Part shown: positions 36,801 to 44,137 of the stretch, piece after piece
Layout of the letters: each line of letters opens with the position of its first letter
Position numbering within the stretch: position 1 is the stretch's first letter
DNA from: Rhizobium sp. 18065
GTDB lineage: Bacteria; Pseudomonadota; Alphaproteobacteria; Rhizobiales; Rhizobiaceae
NCBI RefSeq assembly: GCF_902706095.1
Contig: NZ_CACSJP010000006.1
Coordinates: 186,001-250,000 of the forward strand
Length of the DNA: 64,000 nt
Reading direction: 5' to 3'
Notes under the pieces: model-generated
Database searches by the model: none
Seen by the model: the letters and a program-made list of their open reading frames with translations, nothing else
Told to the model about the DNA's origin: nothing
Made by a program: the position numbers and the translations under genes

Positions 36801-37136
36801 GACGCCGAATGGCAGCCAGCCGGTCTTGCCGAAGGCCAGCATGAAACCGACAGCGGCGAAGGCCACCACGCCAAAGACAAAATCGAGCAGGTTCTTCTGG
36901 GCGACGTTGATCGAGTTCTTCGAGCGGACCATGCCCGCTTCCAGCAGCAGGAAGCCGACCTGCATCATCATGACCATGCCGGAGGCCGCCATCAGCCAGG
37001 CAAGATCAGCCGGATTGTAGACAGTGGCCACCTGGTCGTCGGCCGCAAATGACGGTGTTGCGACAAGAGCTGTGAGAACAGCTCCGAGGCAAGACGGCAA
37101 AATGGTCGATCTGACAATCGAAAAATTGGAAAACAC
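33888..37136 (-). CDS. Ammonium transporter-HAMP-PAS-GGDEF-EAL fusion protein
   Basis: A 1082-residue protein combining an ammonium-transporter (Amt) domain with c-di-GMP output. A signal peptide (1-31) and Amt helices occupy about 40-430, with the Amt twin histidines His204 (STVVHATGG) and His359 (IGVHAFAGV) and the phenylalanine gate segment FVFQVMFCGTAATIVSGAVA. A HAMP-like linker (about 463-495), a PAS region (about 510-640), GGDEF (701-705 RLGGDEFAI) and EAL (Glu830 in YEALVRW, with NVSP, ELEITES, DDFGTGYSS and VVAEGVET) follow. The EAL ligand set looks complete; the RxxD I-site is absent (GPRD). Predicted: ammonium binding/transport gates c-di-GMP synthesis or breakdown. It starts with GTG and lacks a clear Shine-Dalgarno. 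Confidence 0.93.
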   Translation of the reverse strand: MFSNFSIVRSTILPSCLGAVLTALVATPSFAADDQVATVYNPADLAWLMAASGMVMMMQVGFLLLEAGMVRSKNSINVAQKNLLDFVFGVVAFAAVGFMLAFGKTGWLPFGVDGDLFFLQKTDSWVAGFFVFQVMFCGTAATIVSGAVAERMKLVAYVFGSIVLSALIYPIFVHWAWGTALGPNSGAFLANLGFVDFAGSTVVHATGGWIALAACMVLGPRLGRFDVNGRPVRIAGHNPVLSTSGALILFFGWIGFNGGSTLKASLDVAPIIMNTVLAGGMGTCVGYLLGFKQDGVVLPEKSLAGMLGALVAVTAGCHVLEPGGALLVGALGAAVAVYGNQFVEEYMKVDDAVGAIGVHAFAGVAGTLALALLAPVEHLPAGSRLGQLYVQVFGSALNFYWSFGLGYVFFYALDRLIQIRVSAPVEEIGLNIAEHGTRLGVGHVEDALSELVGGTADLSHRLTVDPGDEAEKLTRLFNSLMDTIQQEERGRSELQSMIRDQEESDRVAALANATFEAIVMHENGLIIDGNQQLGLLVGLPLEQLIGRPIGDLVDEEGRQRLTEEPDPDDDMLREFNVVRADGQQIPIEARGRNIEYRGRKIRISCLVDLRERKAVEQRMRHLAQHDPLTGLANRTLFTETLSMHVERANSNWGCAVILVDLDHFKDVNDLHGHPAGDEVIRETARRLSRTLGPRDLAARLGGDEFAIILANTHFKTQIEDFGRRLVDAFRQPFDTGHGEFIKCSVSVGGALCPEHASTLDELIGRADVALYHAKKSGRSTFKIFRDGMDELIEKRRALEADIERGLADGEFELFLQPRVKAATAEISGYEALVRWNHPERGMVQPNDFIPVAEVSGKIVALGAWVLADACRLLAAMPKDMHLSVNVSPVQFRHPDFLADLSHCVASTGVRPQMLELEITESVLIDDDDRALNILTHLKHLGFRIALDDFGTGYSSLSYLSRYPFDVIKIDRSFVAALGTEETANAIVRSIIDLGRGLGMSVVAEGVETLDQALYLAAAGCEELQGYLLGRPVPVAEAPKIVSPMIANELQKVASFVMRTGTEREFGTGRTVTDLPRPVSLGA

Positions 37137-37141
37137 TTACG

Positions 37142-37166
37142 GAACCCGGAAAATTGAGCCGGGTTC
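37142..37166 (-). promoter_or_regulatory. Leader hairpin just before the Amt-fusion start codon
   Basis: GAACCCGG / CCGGGTTC, a perfect 8-bp stem, ends 6 bp before the GTG start. It occupies the place where a Shine-Dalgarno sequence would be expected, so it may affect translation; it could also be a weak terminator. Confidence 0.45.
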
Positions 37167-37238
37167 ATTTGATGGCAGAGGATTTAACAATGCGTGTGTG
37201 TGGGTAAGCCTTTTTTCACCAAAAGAAGGATTTTTTCC

Positions 37239-37562
37239 TCAGGCGCTACGCTTTTCCTCGCCATCGGAGAAAAGCGACGGGCCATTCTGATCGACGATCT
37301 GCTGCGCCTTGCGGAACGTGCATTCGAGCGCGTCATCGAGCGAGGAGAAAATGTCGGCCCGAATAAACGTGCGCTCGAGCGTGCGTCCCGAAACGTCCTT
37401 CACGATACGCCCGGCCAGACGATACTGGCCACCCTCGCGGATCGGCTCGGCATGGATAAGGCAATCCTTGTAGACCTGCGGCTCGGCAACGGGTGCCTGG
37501 GCCGCTTCGGATGAGGAGCTGCCGGTGAAGATCGAAAGGATGCGCGCGATAATCGATGTCAT
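37239..37562 (-). CDS. HlyU-family protein
   Basis: A 107-residue protein: a variable N-terminus (MTSIIARILSIFTGSSSSEA) then a conserved HlyU region, YKDCLIHAEPIREGGQYRLA with GRIVKDVSGRTLERTFIRAD. In Vibrio, HlyU activates haemolysin genes, but that protein is an ArsR-type regulator; this Pfam-HlyU family is a different, functionally uncharacterised group in alphaproteobacteria. It is transcribed away from the Amt fusion upstream side and divergent from the alpha/beta hydrolase. The name should not be read as proof of regulation. Confidence 0.8.
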   Translation of the reverse strand: MTSIIARILSIFTGSSSSEAAQAPVAEPQVYKDCLIHAEPIREGGQYRLAGRIVKDVSGRTLERTFIRADIFSSLDDALECTFRKAQQIVDQNGPSLFSDGEEKRSA

Positions 37563-37719
37563 GTCCGCTCGATAGCACAGCTCGCGCCGATGAGAAAGCC
37601 GATGCGGTGAATTGGGTAACGCCTGGGCGACGATCCGCAGCGATCATATGCCAATCCGGTTTAAACCCCGCTAGACTTCCGCCCCGGCATGGGAGAGGCT
37701 GGTGCGGAGGACACTATCG

Positions 37720-38733
37720 ATGAGAATGTTCATGGGTTTTCTGGCTGGCATCCTTGTCATCGTCGCCATCCTTGCCATCCTTGCCATCGTCTACCGCCTG
37801 CCGCCACGGCTTGATCTCGAACGCGAGGCGGCCTTTGCCGCCGGCCAAGGCCTCAATGACCGAGGCCTTGATGAGGTCGACGCCTATCTGACTGCGGCCG
37901 AATCGGGGTTTCCCCGTCTTCGCAAGGGCCTCGGCAAACAGGTGATCTGGGCCGATCCGGCGAACAAGGTAAAAACACCGGTGTCGGTGATCTATATCCA
38001 TGGCTTTTCCGCCTCGTCCGGCGAGCTTCGCCCCCTGCCCGATCTGGTCGCCAGGGCGCTCGGCGCCAATCTCTACTATACCCGCCTTGCCGGCCACGGA
38101 CTTGACGATCCGGATGGCCTGGGACAGGCGACACTGAATGACTGGACCGCCGACATGGCCGAGGCTCTGGCGATCGGTCGCGTCCTGGGCGACAAGGTTG
38201 TGGTAATCTCGACCTCGACCGGAAGCTCGCTGGTGACCTGGGCTCTGGCCCGCCCTGCCCTTGGCCGGGATGTCGCGGCGACGGTGTTTATCTCGCCCAA
38301 TTACGGCCTGCGTGCCTTCGGCAGTTTCCTGCCCACCGGTCCCTTCGCGGGGCCGCTTGCGCATCTGCTGATCGGTGCAAGGCGCGGTTTCGAGCCGGTC
38401 AACGCGCAGAACGCTTTCAACTGGACGACCGATTATCCGGTCGAGGCGCTGATCCCGATGGCGCAGGCAGTCAGGCTGGCGCAGCATACGAAGGTCGAGG
38501 CCATCACGCTGCCGGCCCTGTTCATCTATTCGGCCAAGGACAAGGTGGTCAGCGCGCAAGCCACGGCAGCGGTTGCCGCGCGATGGGGCGGACCGCATGC
38601 CACGTTCGACCCAGGGCCGAACGGCGACGCAAACAGCCATGTGATCGCCGGCGACAGCTATTCGCAGCAAACCACCCAGCCGGTCGCCGACCATATCCTC
38701 GCCTGGCTGACAACCCTGCCGGGCGTCAGATGA
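37720..38733 (+). CDS. Membrane-anchored alpha/beta hydrolase
   Basis: A 337-residue protein with an N-terminal membrane helix (FMGFLAGILVIVAILAILAI) and an alpha/beta-hydrolase fold. The strand-5 elbow is STSTG with nucleophile Ser166, a variant in which the first glycine of GxSxG is serine; the oxyanion loop contains YIHGFSAS, an acid is likely at SAKDKVV, and the histidine is in NSHVIAG. The start at 37720 follows GGAGG by nine bases (37702 is a GTG in the same frame). It ends in an 8-bp convergent overlap with ilvA. Substrate unknown. Confidence 0.85.
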   Translation: MRMFMGFLAGILVIVAILAILAIVYRLPPRLDLEREAAFAAGQGLNDRGLDEVDAYLTAAESGFPRLRKGLGKQVIWADPANKVKTPVSVIYIHGFSASSGELRPLPDLVARALGANLYYTRLAGHGLDDPDGLGQATLNDWTADMAEALAIGRVLGDKVVVISTSTGSSLVTWALARPALGRDVAATVFISPNYGLRAFGSFLPTGPFAGPLAHLLIGARRGFEPVNAQNAFNWTTDYPVEALIPMAQAVRLAQHTKVEAITLPALFIYSAKDKVVSAQATAAVAARWGGPHATFDPGPNGDANSHVIAGDSYSQQTTQPVADHILAWLTTLPGVR

Positions 38734-39985
38734 TCAGGTTCGCCAGGATCTCGTTTTCGGTGATGTCCTCGAAGCCGAGACCGGCCTGATCGAAGCGGGC
38801 GAAGAGATCGGCGAAATTCTCGCGCTTGCCGGTTTCGATGCCGATCAGGATCGAGCCGAAATTGCGGGCCGACTTCTTCAGATATTCGAAGCGGGCGATA
38901 TCGTCCTCGGGGCCGAGCAGATTGAGGACGTCGCGCAGGGCGCCGGGGCGCTGCGGCAGGCGCAAGATGAAGTATTTCTTCAGCCCGGCATGGCGCATGG
39001 CGCGTTCCTTGACATCCGGCAGACGATCGAAGTCGAAATTGCCGCCCGAGACAACGGCGACCACGGTCTTGCCGGCAAGGCGTTCGGGCGGCAGCAGATC
39101 GAGGGCTGCGATCGACAGTGCGCCGGCCGGTTCGAGCACCACACCTTCGACATTGAGCATCTCGGTCATGGTCACGCAGATGGCGTTTTCCGGGACGATC
39201 ACCACCTGCTCGGCGGCAAAATGCCTGAGGGCTGCGAAATTATGATCACCAATGCGCGCGACGGCGGCCCCATCGACGAAATTGTCGACCTTGGGCAGTG
39301 TCACCACGGCACCTGCTTCGAGGCTGCGGCGCAGGCTGGGCGCGCCGGCCGGTTCGCAAAAGACCATGCTGCCCGCCGCGACGCGACCGGCCAGATAGCC
39401 GGTCATGCCCGAGGACAATCCGCCACCGCCTACCGGCATGACAACCAGATCCGGTGTCACGCCTTCGGGCAATTGCTGGACCATCTCGGCCGCCACGGTC
39501 GCCTGCCCCTCGATGATGTCTGGGTGGTCGAAGGGCGGCACCATATAGCCGCCGATCGCCTCGACATGCTCGCGGGCCGCCGCATAGCACTGGTCGAAAA
39601 TATCGCCGAACAGGCGGATGGTGATGAATTCGCCGCCAAAGGTGCGGGTCTTGTCGATCTTCTGCTGCGGCGTGGTCACCGGCATGAAGACGACGCCCTG
39701 CACGCCGAAATGACGGCAGACGAAGGCGAAGCCCTGGGCATGGTTGCCGGCGGAGGCGCAGACAAAGGTCGTGCTGGCCGGGCTGTCGCCGACGATCTTG
39801 CGCAGGAAATTGAACGCGCCGCGAATCTTGTAGGAGCGAACCGGGGTCAGGTCTTCGCGCTTGAGATAGATATTGGCCCCATAGCGGGCGCTCAAATGAT
39901 CATTGAGCTGCAGGGGTGTTTCGGGGAAAAGGCCACGCATGGCTTCCAGCGCGGTCTCGACTTCCTGTGGCGTCACGACGTCCAT
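38726..39985 (-). CDS. ilvA: Threonine dehydratase (threonine ammonia-lyase)
   Basis: A 419-residue PLP-dependent biosynthetic enzyme converting threonine to 2-oxobutanoate, the first step to isoleucine. The PLP lysine is in VRSYKIRGAFN; the phosphate loop GGGGLSSGMTG and the serine-binding SAGNHAQG follow. A C-terminal ACT-like regulatory domain (about 330-415, FILRLPQRPGALRDVLNLLG) predicts feedback by isoleucine. The gene is monocistronic and its 3' end overlaps the hydrolase gene. Confidence 0.94.
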   Translation of the reverse strand: MDVVTPQEVETALEAMRGLFPETPLQLNDHLSARYGANIYLKREDLTPVRSYKIRGAFNFLRKIVGDSPASTTFVCASAGNHAQGFAFVCRHFGVQGVVFMPVTTPQQKIDKTRTFGGEFITIRLFGDIFDQCYAAAREHVEAIGGYMVPPFDHPDIIEGQATVAAEMVQQLPEGVTPDLVVMPVGGGGLSSGMTGYLAGRVAAGSMVFCEPAGAPSLRRSLEAGAVVTLPKVDNFVDGAAVARIGDHNFAALRHFAAEQVVIVPENAICVTMTEMLNVEGVVLEPAGALSIAALDLLPPERLAGKTVVAVVSGGNFDFDRLPDVKERAMRHAGLKKYFILRLPQRPGALRDVLNLLGPEDDIARFEYLKKSARNFGSILIGIETGKRENFADLFARFDQAGLGFEDITENEILANLII

Positions 39986-40074
39986 CCGTTGAATTTTGAT
40001 CTGCCTCCCGCTATGGCATAGACATCAGGCACTGACAAAGCTTCTTTGCAGTGCAACCAAACGGAAGAAATTCC

Positions 40075-41529
40075 TTGAACACCAATCTCCTGCGCACCCT
40101 GGTCTACATCGCCGCGCTCTGCGGTCTCTATCTTTCGACCGCGATGCTGGTCCCGGCGATGGTCGATCTCTACTATCGCGACGACAACTGGTCGGTGTTC
40201 ACCGTCTCGGCCGCCATGGTCGGCGGCATTTCGCTGACGGCGGCGATGGCGACGCGCGGCCCGCCGCCTGCGTTTTCCAAGCGCATGGGCTTCCTGCTGG
40301 TCAATGTGCTCTGGGCCGTGTTTTCCGTGGTCGGTGCAATCCCGCTCTATTTCGCCGACCTCGACCTGACGTTCGCGCAGGCGCTGTTCGAATCGATCTC
40401 CGGCATCACCACGACGGGATCAACAGTGATCAGCGGTCTCGACAACATTGCTCCGGGCATCTTGATGTGGCGCTCGCTGCTTGCCTGGCTCGGCGGTATC
40501 GGGATCGTCGCGCTCGGTCTCTTCGTCCTGCCGTTTTTGCGCGTCGGCGGCATGTCCTTCTTCAAGATGGAATCGTCGGATACCGGCGACAAGCCCTTCG
40601 CCCGGCTCGCCACCTTCACCCGCGCCTTCATGGCGGTCTATGTCGGCATCACGCTCGTCTGCACCATTGCCTATGACTTCGCCGGCATGAGCCATTTCGA
40701 TGCGATCAATCATGCCTTTACGACCGTGGCGACGGCTGGCTTCTCGACCCATGACATGTCGTTCGCCTTTTTTGACAGCTATACGATCCTGTGGATTTCG
40801 ACCTTCTTCATGACGGTCTGCAGCTTGCCTTTTTCGATCCTGATCGTCTTCGTCATCCGCGGACGGCTCGATGCGTTGCGCGATCCGCAGATCATTATTT
40901 TCCTTGCCTATCTTGTCGCCTTTGCGCTGGCCGGCGGGATCTACAACCATCTGCAAAACGGCATTCCGCTGCCGATCTCGCTGACCCATTCCTTCTTCAA
41001 CTATACCTCGATCCTGTCGACCACCGGATTCGCCAGCCAAGACTATACGCTGTGGGGGCCGTTCGCCGTCACCGCCGCCTTCTTCGCCACCTTCATGGGC
41101 GGCTGCTCGGGCTCGACGGCCGGCGGCATCAAGGCCTATCGCTTCGTCATCCTGTTCAACCTGATCGTCACCGGCATGAAAAAGCTGATCTATCCGAATG
41201 CCATCTATTCGGTGCGCTACGGCAACCAGACCGTCGATGCGGAAACCCAACGCGCGGTCTTCCTGTTCTTTGCCGCCTATATGTTCATCTGGGTGATCGG
41301 CAGTATGGCCATGTCGCTGCTCGGCTACGACTTTGCCACCTCGACCTCGGCCGTGATCACCGCCCTGTCGAATGTCGGCCCCGGCATCGGACCGCTGATC
41401 GGACCGGTCGGCAATTTTGCCATGATGAACGACCCGGAACTCTACGTCCTGTCGCTGGCCATGCTGCTTGGCCGCCTCGAAGTCCTGACCATGCTTGTGC
41501 TGCTCGTGCCGATCTTCTGGCGTTCCTGA
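40075..41529 (+). CDS. trkH: Potassium uptake protein, TrkH family
   Basis: A 484-residue membrane protein with four pore (P-loop) repeats of the TrkH/KtrB superfamily, e.g. ESISGITTTGSTV, FTTVATAGFSTHD, NYTSILSTTGFAS and ALSNVGPGIG, the selectivity-filter glycines. It works with TrkA, not seen here. The start is taken as TTG at 40075, because GGAAGAAA lies eight bases upstream and LNTNLLRTLVYIA matches the TrkH N-terminus; a GTG at 40051 gives a longer frame without a ribosome-binding site. Confidence 0.92.
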   Translation: MNTNLLRTLVYIAALCGLYLSTAMLVPAMVDLYYRDDNWSVFTVSAAMVGGISLTAAMATRGPPPAFSKRMGFLLVNVLWAVFSVVGAIPLYFADLDLTFAQALFESISGITTTGSTVISGLDNIAPGILMWRSLLAWLGGIGIVALGLFVLPFLRVGGMSFFKMESSDTGDKPFARLATFTRAFMAVYVGITLVCTIAYDFAGMSHFDAINHAFTTVATAGFSTHDMSFAFFDSYTILWISTFFMTVCSLPFSILIVFVIRGRLDALRDPQIIIFLAYLVAFALAGGIYNHLQNGIPLPISLTHSFFNYTSILSTTGFASQDYTLWGPFAVTAAFFATFMGGCSGSTAGGIKAYRFVILFNLIVTGMKKLIYPNAIYSVRYGNQTVDAETQRAVFLFFAAYMFIWVIGSMAMSLLGYDFATSTSAVITALSNVGPGIGPLIGPVGNFAMMNDPELYVLSLAMLLGRLEVLTMLVLLVPIFWRS

Positions 41530-41696
41530 CCCGCTGCCTTGGTGTCGGCCAACTTGAAGTTACATTGGCCGGTCCGACGGCGGCAAAACTGCGATCAAGC
41601 GTGCCACTAAACTTGCCGCCAATGTTGCCGCCAATCTTGACTGCCGAGCCCGGATCTTTCCAAACTCGGCCGATCCGCCGGATGCAGGAGAATCAC

Positions 41697-42296
41697 ATGA
41701 CCGCCTTGAAACTGGCCCGTCTATCCCAAGTGACGGCCGCGCCGATCATCGCCCTGATGCTGGCAGTCACAGCCGAAGCCGGTCCGCTGCTTGACGGCGC
41801 GAGCGAGGCCGAGCGCAAGGCGGCTGCGGGTGATGCGCGCGGTGCCTTTATCGGCCTGCATCAAAGCGTGGCAAAGTTTTCGGCGAGCCTGCCGCTCACC
41901 GTACCGCGTGCGCTGTTCGTCAGTGAAAAGCCGACCGGCTACGGCGCCTATACGCCGAAGAAGGAACCCATCTTCGACAGCGGCGAACCTCTGATCACCT
42001 ATCTCGAAGTGGCTGGCCTCAGATGGCGCACGCTCGAAGATGGCCGCAAACAGTCGAATTTCAGCGTCGACCTGGAACTGAGCGACGACAAGGGCAAGAC
42101 GCTGGCGCTGAAAAAGGATTTCGGCAGCTTCACCTTCACCGGCCATGTCGAGGCGCAGGAGATCTATACCCACCTGACGCTCGACGTCGCGGGTGCCGCT
42201 CCCGGCGCATATATCCTGCGCTACACCGTCAACGACATCATCGCCGAGCGTTCGACGCCGTTCGAGCAGCACTTCACCGTCAGCGACAAGAAGTAG
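41697..42296 (+). CDS. Secreted hypothetical protein
   Basis: A 199-residue protein with a signal peptide (TALKLARLSQVTAAPIIALM, cleavage near AEA-GPL). The rest is beta-rich (SVDLELSDDKGKTLALKKDF, GSFTFTGHVEAQEIYTHLTL), with a shape reminiscent of an immunoglobulin-like domain. The start at 41697 follows GGAGAA; the long frame beginning inside trkH is a shadow. No family name can be assigned. It follows trkH by 167 bp on the same strand. Confidence 0.75.
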   Translation: MTALKLARLSQVTAAPIIALMLAVTAEAGPLLDGASEAERKAAAGDARGAFIGLHQSVAKFSASLPLTVPRALFVSEKPTGYGAYTPKKEPIFDSGEPLITYLEVAGLRWRTLEDGRKQSNFSVDLELSDDKGKTLALKKDFGSFTFTGHVEAQEIYTHLTLDVAGAAPGAYILRYTVNDIIAERSTPFEQHFTVSDKK

Positions 42297-42350
42297 CGCG
42301 GAAACCTTCCGCGCCACCGGGCTCTTTCCCGGGTCCCGCGCACCAGCCGC

Positions 42351-43169
42351 TCAGTTCGCCATGGTCGAGCGATGCGCCCATCCGGTCATGCGGCGCTCGA
42401 TCCAGGCCATCAGCGCATACATGGCGATGCCCTCGATCGCCAGCATCATCAGGCCGGCAAACACCAGCGGCACGTTGAACTGGCTCTGGGCCGAACTCAT
42501 CATGTTGCCGAGACCGTAATTCGAGGCGACGGTTTCCGAGACCACCGAGCCGACAAAGGCAAGCGTCACGGCAATCTTCAGCGAGCCGAAGAAATAGGGC
42601 ATCGAGCGCGGAATGCCGACCTTCAGCATGATGTCGATCTTCCTGGCGCCCAGCGCGCGAAGCACGTCTTCCGTCTCCGGCTCGATCGTGGCAAGGCCGG
42701 TGGCGACGTTGACGACGATCGGGAAGAAGGAAATCAGGAAGGCGGTCAGCACCGCCGGCACAGTGCCGATGCCGAACCAGATGACAAGGATCGGCACCAG
42801 CGCCACCTTGGGGATGGCGTTGAAGCCGATCATCAAGGGGTAAAGCCCGGCATAGATCGACTTCGACCAGCCGATGAACAGGCCGAGCCCAAGGCCCGCG
42901 ACGACGGCAATCAGGAAGCCGAGCGTCGTGGTGTAGAGCGTCTGCAGCGAGTTCTTCCAGATCGGCGACCAGTATTGCACGATCGCCTCGAACACTCTTG
43001 TCGGTGCCGGCAACAACGTCTGCGGCAGGGCAAAGGCGATGACCGACAGTTCCCAGATGGCAAACAGGCCGAGCGTATAGAGGAAGGGGGCTGCCCGCAC
43101 CCAGTTGATCCGCTGCATCAGCGGCTTGACCACCGGTCGGGTCGGCACGGTCTCTGATGTCACACTCAT
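42351..43169 (-). CDS. ABC transporter permease (NMT1/SsuC-like system)
   Basis: A 272-residue inner-membrane permease of the BPD transport family: six helices (WELSVIAFALPQTLLPAP, LGFLIAVVAGLGLGLFIG, and so on) and the EAA loop ALGARKIDIMLKVGIPRSMPY. It overlaps the ATPase gene by 4 bp, so translation is coupled. The branch includes sulfonate, nitrate, taurine and thiamine-precursor importers; the substrate cannot be told from the sequence. Confidence 0.92.
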   Translation of the reverse strand: MSVTSETVPTRPVVKPLMQRINWVRAAPFLYTLGLFAIWELSVIAFALPQTLLPAPTRVFEAIVQYWSPIWKNSLQTLYTTTLGFLIAVVAGLGLGLFIGWSKSIYAGLYPLMIGFNAIPKVALVPILVIWFGIGTVPAVLTAFLISFFPIVVNVATGLATIEPETEDVLRALGARKIDIMLKVGIPRSMPYFFGSLKIAVTLAFVGSVVSETVASNYGLGNMMSSAQSQFNVPLVFAGLMMLAIEGIAMYALMAWIERRMTGWAHRSTMAN

Positions 43170-43954
43170 GCCACCACCCTCGCCTTGGCAATTTCCCCAT
43201 GCAGCAGATGCACCATGTCGTTGAAGGCGCCGTCATACATCAGGTCGATGTCGCGCGGCCGGGCAAACGGCACGGTATGTTCCTTGACCACCCGGCCGGG
43301 CCGGGCACTCATCACGAAGATCCGGTCGGCGAGAAACACCGCTTCGCGCAGATCATGGGTGACGAGCACGATGGTCACGCCTTGCGCCGCATGCAGGTCG
43401 CGGATGACGCACCAGAGTTCCTCGCGGGTAAAGGCATCGAGCGCGCCGAACGGCTCATCGAGCATCAAGAGTTCCGGCTCGTGTATCAGCGCCCGGCAGA
43501 GATTGGCGCGCTGCTGCATGCCGCCCGAAAGCTGCCAGGGGAATTTCGAACCGACACCCTTCAGCCCGACGATCTCAAGCAGGTTCTCCGCCTTCTCAAT
43601 GTATTCTTTTTTATTGGCTCGCAGCCGGTGGCGATGACGCTCGACGATCTCCAGCGGCAGAAGGATGTTTTCGAGCGTCGTGCGCCAGGGCAGCATGGTC
43701 GGGTTCTGGAAGGCCATGCCGACGATCGAGACCGGCTTCGTCACCTGCTGGCCGCCGACGATGACGACGCCCGCTTGAGGGATATGCAGCCCGGTCACCA
43801 GTTTCATCAGGGTCGACTTGCCGCAGCCGGACGGCCCGACCACGGCGGCAAATTCGCCCTTGGCGACACGCATCGTCAGGCCGGAGACGGCCAGCGTGCC
43901 ATCGGCACCGCCATAGCGCATGTCGACATTGTCGATGGAAACGAGGTGGGACAA
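43166..43954 (-). CDS. ABC transporter ATP-binding protein
   Basis: A 262-residue ATPase with Walker A GPSGCGKST, signature LSGGMQQRANL, Walker B LLMLDEPFGALD and a switch His in LVTHDLREA. The start is taken as TTG at 43954, giving MSHLVSIDNVDMRYGG, because GGAGAG lies ten bases upstream and the family begins here; the ATG at 44044 adds 30 residues inside an intergenic palindrome repeat. It is translated before the permease, with which it overlaps by 4 bp. Confidence 0.92.
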   Translation of the reverse strand: MSHLVSIDNVDMRYGGADGTLAVSGLTMRVAKGEFAAVVGPSGCGKSTLMKLVTGLHIPQAGVVIVGGQQVTKPVSIVGMAFQNPTMLPWRTTLENILLPLEIVERHRHRLRANKKEYIEKAENLLEIVGLKGVGSKFPWQLSGGMQQRANLCRALIHEPELLMLDEPFGALDAFTREELWCVIRDLHAAQGVTIVLVTHDLREAVFLADRIFVMSARPGRVVKEHTVPFARPRDIDLMYDGAFNDMVHLLHGEIAKARVVA

Positions 43955-43983
43955 TATTCTCTCCGTCCGTATTGCAGAGGATC

Positions 43984-44137
43984 CCAAGACCCCCTCTGGC
44001 CTGCCGGCCATCTCCCCCACAAGGGGGGAGATTACGCGCAGCACGGCCTCGCCAGATTAACGCACCCACTGAAATGCTGACATGTCGGCAGATGAAGCCC
44101 CTCCCCCTTGTGGGGAGGGGTTGGGGAGGGGAATGCC
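43984..44137. repeat. Palindromic intergenic repeats inside the ABC operon
   Basis: Between the substrate-binding and ATPase genes lie GGCCTGCCGGCC (43999-44010), TCTCCCCC-ACAAG-GGGGGAGA (about 44011-44031) and CCCCTCCCCC-TTG-TGGGGAGGGG (44098-44120). These resemble the CCCCC/GGGGG-ended palindromes at 61052-62970 but share no internal hairpins with them. They may form stable RNA structures affecting expression of the downstream ATPase and permease. Confidence 0.75.

Noticed and set aside
40791..41696. Upstream part of the long frame running into the secreted-protein gene
   Set aside because: It overlaps trkH in a shifted frame; the real gene starts at 41697 with a ribosome-binding site.
43955..44044. 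Longer start of the ABC ATPase at ATG 44044
   Set aside because: It would translate the palindromic repeat; a TTG with a good ribosome-binding site at 43954 gives the family start.
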